Positions 48,663 through 56,591 of a stretch of 64,000 bases of DNA are shown in pieces. Every line of letters begins with the position of its first letter. The first letter of the stretch is position 1. Both the position numbers and the translations under genes were made by a program. The notes below the pieces were generated by a model. It was not told the DNA's origin. It was given only the letters and a program-made list of their open reading frames with translations, and made no database searches. Origin of the DNA: Sphingobacterium thalpophilum (lineage in GTDB: Bacteria > Bacteroidota > Bacteroidia > Sphingobacteriales > Sphingobacteriaceae). The stretch lies in the NCBI GenBank assembly GCA_945868825.1, contig CAMBMM010000001.1:124001-188000 (forward strand). The letters are read 5' to 3'.

Positions 48663-50111
48663 TTACTTCATAAACAGGTCACTAAACTGAAATCCTTCTA
48701 CGAATCTATCCTTGCTTAGTTTTTTATATTCAACCAATGCCCAAAGGACAAACTCTTTTAAAAAGTAGGTATCTTCTTTGCTTGTTTCTGGCTGGTATTT
48801 TTTTATCAGCTCGTTTAATGGTTTTACCGAATCCAGTTCCTTTTTATACTCTTCATCCGTAGCATCATCTAACAATTCCAAGCCGGGTTCATTTTCAAAC
48901 CAGTCTATAATGTCAGCATATGCACTTTTACTTGGGTCCTTTTCTAATTTTCCAATTTTTGGGAAATAGGTAGGGAACAAGGTAGATACCGCATCGGCAA
49001 TTAATTTTTGTGCAACCATTGCGGCTCCTTCTTGTTCACCTTCGTATACCAATTCAACCTTGCCAGTAATAGCTGGAATGATCCCCATAAAATCGGCTAA
49101 ACGAACGGTGGTTCTATTTACACCTAATTTTAAAGCTCTACGTTCGGCAGTACTTATTAAATTTTGGTAAGCCGTAATACTCATACGGGCACTTACGCCA
49201 CTTTTGCTGTCTACAAATTCACTTTCACGAGCTTCAAAGCTTATTTGCTCTAAAATATCTTTTGCTAAAGAGGGTACATAAACCGAATTCGACTGATCTT
49301 CGTTCAGCTTTGCTTCTTGCGCTGTTATTATTTTGGCTATGGCAATGGTTTCCGGATAATGGGTAAGAATCTGCGAACCAATTCTATCTTTTAATGGAGT
49401 TACAATACTTCCTCTATTGGTATAATCTTCGGGGTTGGCTGTAAATACAAATTGCATATCAAGGGGTAAGCGCACTTTATACCCTCGTATTTGCACATCA
49501 CCTTCTTGCAATATATTGAAGAGAGCTACTTGTATCCTTGCTTGCAAATCGGGCAATTCGTTGATCACAAAAATGCAACGATTGGCTCTAGGTATCATTC
49601 CATAGTGAATCACCCGATCATCGGCATACGATAATTTTAAGTTAGCAGCTTTAATAGGATCCACATCACCTATAATATCAGCTACCGTTACATCGGGTGT
49701 AGCCAGTTTTTCAAAAAACCGATCGTTTCTATGTATCCAAGTTATAGGCGTATCCTCTTTTTTTTCGGCTATCAATTCTTTGGCATAACGTGAAATGGGA
49801 TTCAAGGGATCATCGTTTATTTCGGAACCTTCCACTATGGGCATGTATTCATCCAACAATTCCGTCATCTTTCGGGCAAGCCTTGTTTTTGCTTGTCCGC
49901 GTAACCCCAACAGGTTAATATTATGCCGCGATAAAATAGCTCTTTCCAATTCAGGGATCACTGTATTTTCAAAACCATGTACCCCTTCAAAAACAGGTTT
50001 TCCCGATTTTATTTTCTCCCGTAAATTATGTCGCAATTCATCTTTTATGCTTTTAGAAACATAACCTGCTTTTTTCAATTCACCCAGGGTTTTTATATTC
50101 TCCATTTTCAT
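48663..50111 (-). CDS. MoxR / Mg-chelatase-like AAA+ ATPase
   Basis: LLGLRGQAKTRLARKMTEL (Walker A-like), CIFVINELPDLQARIQVALFNILQEGDVQIRGY, FVFTANPEDYTNRGSIVTPLKDRIGSQI. Confidence 0.92.
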   Translation of the reverse strand: MKMENIKTLGELKKAGYVSKSIKDELRHNLREKIKSGKPVFEGVHGFENTVIPELERAILSRHNINLLGLRGQAKTRLARKMTELLDEYMPIVEGSEINDDPLNPISRYAKELIAEKKEDTPITWIHRNDRFFEKLATPDVTVADIIGDVDPIKAANLKLSYADDRVIHYGMIPRANRCIFVINELPDLQARIQVALFNILQEGDVQIRGYKVRLPLDMQFVFTANPEDYTNRGSIVTPLKDRIGSQILTHYPETIAIAKIITAQEAKLNEDQSNSVYVPSLAKDILEQISFEARESEFVDSKSGVSARMSITAYQNLISTAERRALKLGVNRTTVRLADFMGIIPAITGKVELVYEGEQEGAAMVAQKLIADAVSTLFPTYFPKIGKLEKDPSKSAYADIIDWFENEPGLELLDDATDEEYKKELDSVKPLNELIKKYQPETSKEDTYFLKEFVLWALVEYKKLSKDRFVEGFQFSDLFMK

Positions 50112-50116
50112 AGTCG

Positions 50117-51235
50117 TTATTTTAATTTCTTTTTTCGGTTGGTCTCGTAATCTTCAAATATCATTTCGCCCAATCCTTTCAATCCGGTATAAAACGCTTT
50201 GCCCTGATTGGCTGCCGTAAAATTATCTACAAACTCCTGCAAATAGCCATCACGGGCAATCATAAACGTGGTAATGGGTATATGCAGTTTACGGGCCTGT
50301 TGCGCCTGGTTATAACATTGTTCAACAATATAGGGGTCTAGTCCGTTGCTATTCATATAATACCTGCCATCTTTTTCTTTCACGCAACTGGGCTTACCAT
50401 CGGTAATCATAAAAATTTGTTTGTTGGTATTTCTTTTTCGGCGCAACATATCCATGGCCAATTGCAAGCCGGCTACGGTGTTGGTATGGTAAGGCCCCAC
50501 GGTTAAATAGGGGAGATCTTTAATGGCAATAGACCAGGCATCATCCCCGAATACTAAAATATCCAACGTGTCTTTTGGATAACGGGTGGTTATCAATTCG
50601 GCCAAGGCCATGGCCACTTTTTTGGCTGGCGTAATTCTATCTTCACCGTACAAAATCATGCTATGGCTAATGTCTATCATCAGTACCGTACTCATTTGTG
50701 CCTTGTACTGGGCATCCTCCACTACCAGATCATTTTCGGTAAGGGTGAACTCGTCTACGCCATTGTTTATTTGTGCATTGCGCAAACTTTCGGTAAGCGA
50801 AATACTTTCTACGGAGTCGCCAAAGGTATAGGCTCTAAATTCACCAGTTTGCTCGTCGCCGTTACCGGCATATTTGGTCTTGTGATTTCCGGTGCCAGAT
50901 TTTTTTAAATTACCAAAGATTTGGTCGAGGGCTGCTTGGCGTATTTCTCGTTCGGTTTTAGAGGTAATAGACATTCCACCGGTGCCATCGGGATTTACTT
51001 CTTGTTTGATGTAGCCTTTTTGTTTCAGGTCTTCAATAAAATCGTCGATGGTGTAATTTTCATCGGTGAGCTTATATTCCTTATCCAGCGCCCGTAGCCA
51101 ATCAATGGCCTCATCAAAGTCGCCCGAAGTATGTACAATAAGTTCCTTAAATATGTCGAATAGTTTATCGAATGGAGCAATAAAAGGAGCCTCATAAGTT
51201 TTAAATGCAAATCCTTTTTTATGCGTGTATTCCAT
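50117..51235 (-). CDS. VWA domain-containing protein paired with MoxR-type ATPase
   Basis: MIDISHSMILYG MIDAS motif, DTLDILVFGDDAW, MITDGKPSC; start placed at MEYTHKKGF (51235), alternative MPHK start at 51280. Confidence 0.9.
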   Translation of the reverse strand: MEYTHKKGFAFKTYEAPFIAPFDKLFDIFKELIVHTSGDFDEAIDWLRALDKEYKLTDENYTIDDFIEDLKQKGYIKQEVNPDGTGGMSITSKTEREIRQAALDQIFGNLKKSGTGNHKTKYAGNGDEQTGEFRAYTFGDSVESISLTESLRNAQINNGVDEFTLTENDLVVEDAQYKAQMSTVLMIDISHSMILYGEDRITPAKKVAMALAELITTRYPKDTLDILVFGDDAWSIAIKDLPYLTVGPYHTNTVAGLQLAMDMLRRKRNTNKQIFMITDGKPSCVKEKDGRYYMNSNGLDPYIVEQCYNQAQQARKLHIPITTFMIARDGYLQEFVDNFTAANQGKAFYTGLKGLGEMIFEDYETNRKKKLK

Positions 51236-51318
51236 CACCGTAAAATTACGATTTTTAGCCAATACAACTTTGTGTGGCATTGTTTTTTTTATGTAAAATT
51301 GAGCTTTTTTGGTGGGTG

Positions 51319-51600
51319 CTTTTGCATTGCTTCGGGCGACTGCGGCACGCTCTCGTGCGGCTGCGCCTTGTTGAGGTGCTACTGTGTCTTGGTAAAGTCT
51401 TACTGCGCCATGGTGAGGTGCTACTGCGTCTTGATCATATGCTACTGCGCCTTGGTAAAGTCTTACTGCGCCATGGTGAGGTGCTACTGCGGCATGCTAT
51501 CGGGCGGGTGTGACACGCTATCGGGCTACTGTTTCACTACTTCGGATGGATGTTGCATTGCTTCGGATGGATGTTGCATTCTTTGGGGTGGCTGTTACCT
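51319..51600. repeat. Degenerate 21-bp tandem repeat (minisatellite), 13-14 units
   Basis: TGC/TGT anchors at 51341, 51362, 51383, 51404, 51425, 51446, 51467, 51488, 51509, 51530, 51551, 51572, 51593 (exact 21-nt spacing) plus one at 51323 (18 nt); 41-bp identical direct repeat at 51388-51428 and 51451-51491. Confidence 0.93.
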
Positions 51601-51634
51601 ACTTAGCTTTTTTCATACGCTACTAATGTTGCGT

Positions 51635-51928
51635 TTATTTACTAAAAACCATAAACAAAATAGTAGTTATACTAATAAGCATAGCATAGATATAAAGTGA
51701 TCTGACACTAAACTTTTCTTTTACCACTAATATCAGAGAAAGTATTGGCAGGATAAATAACATAGCTAGAGCGGGAAGCCACAGTATCTCAAAGATGGCA
51801 CCACCTAAAGCAGAATTATATACATTTATGAACTGTCCCAACCAGCAATATCCAGCCACAATGATGCTCAGAATAAAGACTATTTTACTTGTTCTTGAAT
51901 TAGAAAACGAAGTTAAATTCTCTTTCAT
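51635..51928 (-). CDS. Small three-TM hypothetical membrane protein
   Basis: Three hydrophobic segments, 97 aa. Confidence 0.55.
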   Translation of the reverse strand: MKENLTSFSNSRTSKIVFILSIIVAGYCWLGQFINVYNSALGGAIFEILWLPALAMLFILPILSLILVVKEKFSVRSLYIYAMLISITTILFMVFSK

Positions 51929-51962
51929 AAATTTTAAATCAATGGGTGAATATAGCTTTGCC

Positions 51963-52106
51963 TATAACGTTTGGCCGCTTGGCGAAGGTGCGGGAAATTG
52001 AAGCACTAAAGCTGAATTTATTACTAATATTCAATTGAAAAACTGCCGTTGAATTTTGCACCTCAGCCCCCATTTTGGCAAACCCATGTTGTGCTCTCGT
52101 TGTTAT
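51963..52106. repeat. attC-like imperfect palindromic repeat, copy 1
   Basis: ATAAC...GTTAT outer arms, AGGTGC (51986-51991)/GCACCT (52058-52063); shares CGGGAAATYRAAGCAC and TTTTGSCAAACCCATGTT blocks with copy 2. Confidence 0.65.
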
Positions 52107-52109
52107 GTA

Positions 52110-52730
52110 CTATTCAGCCTTCAATACTTTAATGTCTTGTATTAAATTTTGGATACTATTTGGGTCAAGTCCGTTGTAAATTCCACGAATATGCCTTTGC
52201 TTGTCAATAAGTATGAAATTTTCGGTATGTAAAAAAACATCGTTACTTTTTCTAATGCCTTCGTCTTCTTCTACAAAATAATATTTTCGTCCCAAATCAT
52301 AGATTTCATTTTTATCACCTGTTAAAAGTTTCCATCTTTTAAAATCAACTTTTTTGTCTTTCGCATATTGTTTTAAAACGGATACACTATCTTTTTCGGG
52401 GGTTACACTATGAGACAATAACAAAACTTCATTGTCATTGATAAATTCTGTTTGTATGTCTGTCATACTGTTTGTCATTTTAAGGCAAATGCCTGGGCAA
52501 GTCGTAAAAAAGAAATCCACCACACATATTTCCCCTTCAATATCTTTTTCAGTGAAGGGTTGATTTTCTTGATTTATGAGTTTGAAGGGTCTGATTTTAT
52601 GAAATGTGTTTTCATTAGTCATTTCCCATTTTGGCGTAAAATCTGGGGTGTCGTAATAAGGAAGTTGTTTTTTATTTTCCTTACACGAAACCATTATTAA
52701 TACATAAAGAATTAAATAAAAGTATTTCAT
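52110..52730 (-). CDS. SCO family protein (Sco1/SenC-like), lipoprotein
   Basis: FFFTTCPGICLKMTNSM (CxxxC), HTENFILIDKQRHIRGIYNG; lipobox IMVSCKE. Confidence 0.92.
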   Translation of the reverse strand: MKYFYLILYVLIMVSCKENKKQLPYYDTPDFTPKWEMTNENTFHKIRPFKLINQENQPFTEKDIEGEICVVDFFFTTCPGICLKMTNSMTDIQTEFINDNEVLLLSHSVTPEKDSVSVLKQYAKDKKVDFKRWKLLTGDKNEIYDLGRKYYFVEEDEGIRKSNDVFLHTENFILIDKQRHIRGIYNGLDPNSIQNLIQDIKVLKAE

Positions 52731-53350
52731 TTTAGTTTTTCATCTTTTAAAGTATAACACAATGCTGACTTTTGAAGCCCATATCTTACGCCATCTTTTA
52801 CCTCGTAATTAATGTAGGGTTTTCCGTTTTCACGCCACGCCTTTTGCATACCATTTTCTCGGTCGTCAGTAAAACTTAATTCATAATATTGGTTTCCGCT
52901 TTCATACCATTGCTTTTGTATCCCTTCTCGTTTGTCGTTAAAATATACAAAATCAAATTTCTTGTTTCCATTTCCCCAATAGCCTACATGTTGTCCATAA
53001 CCTATTCCATTTCTATAATTTCGAAGCGTTTCTAATTTGCCATTTGGGAAAAATGTTTTGGTTGTACCGTGTTGTTTTCCTTTAAAGTAAGAACCAACAC
53101 TTTTTATAGTATCGGTTTCATATACGTCTATTATAAAACCCGAATAGGGTTTACTACCAAAGTAATAAACCCCATTTTGCAATTTTATACTTGTATTGTC
53201 TCCAAAAATAGTATCATTTGGAATTTTCGAAACGTCAATATTTTCAAAAACATGTATTGCTTTATCCTCTTTTGGATGGGAACAGCCAAAAGTAAAAATG
53301 CAAAAAATGTAGAAAGAAAACTTAGTTAGTGAAAGTTCCTTTAGTACCAT
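52727..53350 (-). CDS. YwqK-type (MORN-variant repeat) lipoprotein
   Basis: Repeats such as GKQHGTTKTFFPNGKLETLRNYRNG, GYWGNGNKKFDFVYFNDKREGIQKQWYESGNQYYE. Confidence 0.82.
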   Translation of the reverse strand: MVLKELSLTKFSFYIFCIFTFGCSHPKEDKAIHVFENIDVSKIPNDTIFGDNTSIKLQNGVYYFGSKPYSGFIIDVYETDTIKSVGSYFKGKQHGTTKTFFPNGKLETLRNYRNGIGYGQHVGYWGNGNKKFDFVYFNDKREGIQKQWYESGNQYYELSFTDDRENGMQKAWRENGKPYINYEVKDGVRYGLQKSALCYTLKDEKLK

Positions 53351-54110
53351 AGTAACTACCGGCTTTTAAAATATAATATCCTGTATTTAAATAATTTACA
53401 TTTGATGCATGATAGTGATAAATGCCGTTGGGAAAATTCTGTGTTGGTCCTGAATGTCCACCATATGCATCTAAAGTTGGATAAACGCCTGTGGTATCTT
53501 TTCTACCATAAATAGGAAAGCCATCACGCAAAAATCCAATCAATTTTGCATCGTCTGCCGAAGTGTACTTACCTGTAGTATGATAATGATAGTTTTTTGG
53601 AGGTGCTGGATGTGCACCTGAAGCATCAAAAGTTTTTATTGTCAACGCATCAAGAGGGATATTCCCACCTTCTCTGTCATTAAAAAGAGCTACTCCGTTT
53701 AATGCCATACCGATTTCCCCTAATGATGTTGCTTCTTTAGAAGATGCTTCATTGGGATTTGTAGGAATTGTCATTGAATAGTTTTGAGCAATCATAGTAG
53801 CATTTACATTAGGTGCATGTCCTGAAGGAAACGCTTCATACAAGGCATTACCAATTCCCCAATAAGGCGTTTTATGGTCTGGCAATCCATTGCTTTTAAG
53901 CGTAATGCTAGTTGTATTACCACTACCATTTGTAGTTATGGTTACTGCACTTGTGAATTTTGATTGTACTACACTTGTAACAGAAACAGCACCAGTAGAA
54001 ACAATAGCACCAGTAGAACCAGAGGACATACTACCTTTCTTACAAGAATAGATAATTACACTTAAAGCCAGTAGGCTTAATCCGAAAATTGAAAACTTTA
54101 CCTTGTTCAT
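53322..54110 (-). CDS. YHYH domain lipoprotein
   Basis: Two YHYH motifs (NYHYHTTGKY, GIYHYHASN); lipobox VIIYSCKKG. Confidence 0.9.
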   Translation of the reverse strand: MNKVKFSIFGLSLLALSVIIYSCKKGSMSSGSTGAIVSTGAVSVTSVVQSKFTSAVTITTNGSGNTTSITLKSNGLPDHKTPYWGIGNALYEAFPSGHAPNVNATMIAQNYSMTIPTNPNEASSKEATSLGEIGMALNGVALFNDREGGNIPLDALTIKTFDASGAHPAPPKNYHYHTTGKYTSADDAKLIGFLRDGFPIYGRKDTTGVYPTLDAYGGHSGPTQNFPNGIYHYHASNVNYLNTGYYILKAGSYYGTKGTFTN

Positions 54111-54232
54111 ATTTATTTTTATTAATTATTTAATTTAGACTTTCTGAAATTAGAAAGGTTTAATTAGTTAGACGATTTTTTTTGAAATTTTCTTTGGTCG
54201 GATTTCGTATCTGATGCGTATTGGTAAAATTT

Positions 54233-54328
54233 CCGCTAACGGTACTTGGCTTTGCGTTTGGGCGGGAAATCAAAGCACAAAGCTTCATTTAAACACTGAA
54301 CCCGCTTTTGCCAAACCCATGTTAGCGG
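54233..54328. repeat. attC-like imperfect palindromic repeat, copy 2
   Basis: Nested arms CCGCTAAC (54233-54240)/GTTAGCGG (54321-54328), TTGGC (54246-54250)/GCCAA (54310-54314), GCGGG (54262-54266)/CCCGC (54301-54305). Confidence 0.8.
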
Positions 54329-54399
54329 TAGGTTTTATTTCTGTTTAGTTATTCTAGCTCTAAATTTCATAAATGTTTCTTCAATTTTAAATACATATA

Positions 54400-55797
54400 T
54401 TATCGTTGATAGGTTGACGTAGTAATTACACCTGCTGGGCTAGTATAAACAAATGTGTATTTATTTGTTGTATTCCAATTGTAATCAATGTATCCAAAAT
54501 TGGCACCAACTTTATACGTTAATTTATAGGCGTTTACTCCTGTAGAAGCGTAATCAGTAATGGATGCACCAGCTAATGGGCTTGTGGCAGGGCGTAATGG
54601 CGATGAAAATGCTTGCGGTAAAATTTGATTTTCGGGTGCAGGGGTTAAAGGATCGGTAGTTACTTTGCCTTTCATTGCACCAACAACATAAGGATAATTT
54701 GTAGTGCCATGGTAATGATAAACACCGTTGTTAAAAATATGTCCATGACAAGTATCTAGTGATTGCATGGCAGAGCCATCGGGTTCAGTAGTGCCATAAA
54801 CTGCAAATCCATCCAATGCAAATGCAATTGGTTTTAATGCAGATGTTGCTGATAAATGTAAGGGTGCTGCATGGTAATGATAATCATCTGCCTTGCCACA
54901 ATGCCCTCCCCAATTATCTAATTCGCCAATTAAATACGAATCTTCGCCACGGTTATTTAAGGCATTAAAAATAGGAATACCGTTTACCGCAATGGCAACT
55001 GCCCCTTTCATAAAATTTGTTTTGGTACTTAGGGGTGTGGTGGCGTACACGGGTTGCAAAGGAATGCTCCAACTATTTGTGCCAGTATAAAATTGTGGAA
55101 TGGGTACTTGTTGTTGCCAATTTGTAATGCCCACCATCATATTGTGTGCTGGAATTCCGTTTGATGCTACATAAAAATAGGTATCATCCCATCTTGTAGC
55201 AACTGAAGGTTTGTAGGGTGTAAAGGCAGAATCAATAAACGTTGTAGTAGTTTTTGGAATAGTAGTTGTTGTGGTAATATTATCTGAACTTTTTTTGCAA
55301 GCATAAAGCGAAAAACTCATTAATAATATTGTGCAAGCAATGGTACTAAATTTTGTTTTTATGTAAATAGATTTTTTAAAAAGACTCACTCCTTTATCTA
55401 AAATAAAAATTGTAGAAAACAATAAAATGATCGTTAAAAATAGATAAAAATAATTCCAATCTTTCTTTTGCGATGCACTTCCATTTGTAGAGGAAAGAAA
55501 ACTTTCGTTTAATTGTTTAAACTTCTTTATATTAAAATTGGCTAATAGCTGATCTTGCAAGGTTAAATCTGCCACAGCAACTTTTACCATTTTTCCTTCT
55601 TCTTGTTCTAGCATCATAAAACCATCTTTTCCCATAGAAAAATTACCCCTTATTAATTCCCCAGTTTTTAACTGCCAAGTGTTTAATACAATTCCATCGC
55701 CTTGGTGGTAATGACCGCCTGGATGTGCAAAAGAAAAAATTGAAGAGAGTAATAAAAGACAAAGAAATGACAGTTTAACAAATTTACTTTGTAGCAT
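54400..55797 (-). CDS. YHYH domain protein with N-terminal secreted/TM module
   Basis: DDYHYHAAP and GVYHYHGT; N-terminal signal plus GHYHQGDGIVLNTWQLKTGELIRGNFSMGKDGFMMLEQEEGKMVKVAVADLTLQDQ module; internal lipobox-like FSLYACKKSS. Start at internal Met (55797) removes overlap with the upstream gene. Confidence 0.88.
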   Translation of the reverse strand: MLQSKFVKLSFLCLLLLSSIFSFAHPGGHYHQGDGIVLNTWQLKTGELIRGNFSMGKDGFMMLEQEEGKMVKVAVADLTLQDQLLANFNIKKFKQLNESFLSSTNGSASQKKDWNYFYLFLTIILLFSTIFILDKGVSLFKKSIYIKTKFSTIACTILLMSFSLYACKKSSDNITTTTTIPKTTTTFIDSAFTPYKPSVATRWDDTYFYVASNGIPAHNMMVGITNWQQQVPIPQFYTGTNSWSIPLQPVYATTPLSTKTNFMKGAVAIAVNGIPIFNALNNRGEDSYLIGELDNWGGHCGKADDYHYHAAPLHLSATSALKPIAFALDGFAVYGTTEPDGSAMQSLDTCHGHIFNNGVYHYHGTTNYPYVVGAMKGKVTTDPLTPAPENQILPQAFSSPLRPATSPLAGASITDYASTGVNAYKLTYKVGANFGYIDYNWNTTNKYTFVYTSPAGVITTSTYQR

Positions 55798-55822
55798 AAT
55801 ATTGAATTGTAGGTTAATAGAG

Positions 55823-56383
55823 TTATCGAGTATAGGTAACATTTACTTCGGAAGTTGCTAAAGTTTTATTTGCAATAGCGGCTAAAAAAAGATCTCTGGT
55901 AACTTGTGCTGCGGCTACCGTAAATACAGCTGGCGATGATAATGCATACACTGTAATGGTGTACAATTTTGCACCTGGCCCTTGTGAGCATGGTGGAGCA
56001 TAGCCGGCTATTGGTGTTACTTTATTTTGACCAAATATACCAACGCCGGAAACTGCATCGGGTATGCTAGTAGTGGTAACAGGAATGTTGTACAAAAGCA
56101 TATAAACATGGTTTGGCGGTGTAGGAGGAATGTGGTGCATTACAACTGCAAAACTTGTAGTACCTGCTGGAACATTAGCCCAACTTAGCTTTGGCGAAAT
56201 ACCCGTACTATCGCAAGTGTATAGTTTTGGAAACGTACCATTGTTGATAAACGCTGCACTACTTGCGTAAAATGCAGATGTTGTTGGAGTTATTGTAGTA
56301 TCCGCTGCACTATTTTTTTTACAAGAAAAGCATATGCAAGCTGTTAATATTAAAAGCGAAAAAATAAGATATTTGTTTTTCAT
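55823..56383 (-). CDS. YbhB/YbcL family Raf kinase inhibitor-like (PEBP) lipoprotein
   Basis: SPKLSWANVPAGTTSFAVVMHH, GYAPPCSQGPGAKLYTITVYAL; lipobox ICFSCKK. Confidence 0.92.
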   Translation of the reverse strand: MKNKYLIFSLLILTACICFSCKKNSAADTTITPTTSAFYASSAAFINNGTFPKLYTCDSTGISPKLSWANVPAGTTSFAVVMHHIPPTPPNHVYMLLYNIPVTTTSIPDAVSGVGIFGQNKVTPIAGYAPPCSQGPGAKLYTITVYALSSPAVFTVAAAQVTRDLFLAAIANKTLATSEVNVTYTR

Positions 56384-56591
56384 GTTTTTTTAGTGGATTA
56401 TTCGTTTTATTTTTTTCTTTTGGGCATTCTTTTTTAAACTTACTGCTAACTTGTATACACTCTGAATTCAAATAGTAATTCAAGAGTACACCCTTCTAAT
56501 ATAGGCCTATTTGCCTATGAAATCAAAAAACAGTCATTTTTACTAAGATTCTCCACAAGCCCCAATATTTTTTCTGAAATTTACCCCAGTA

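Noticed and set aside
51319-51600. CRISPR array
   Set aside because: Units are contiguous 21-bp tandem repeats with no spacers, and no cas genes are nearby
51221-51700. + strand ORF (159 aa, Cys-rich heptad repeats) as a real protein-coding gene
   Set aside because: Most of the ORF is the 21-bp tandem array, which leaves long open frames on both strands as a trivial result of 3n periodicity; no ribosome site or promoter seen. Kept as a repeat finding, not a CDS.
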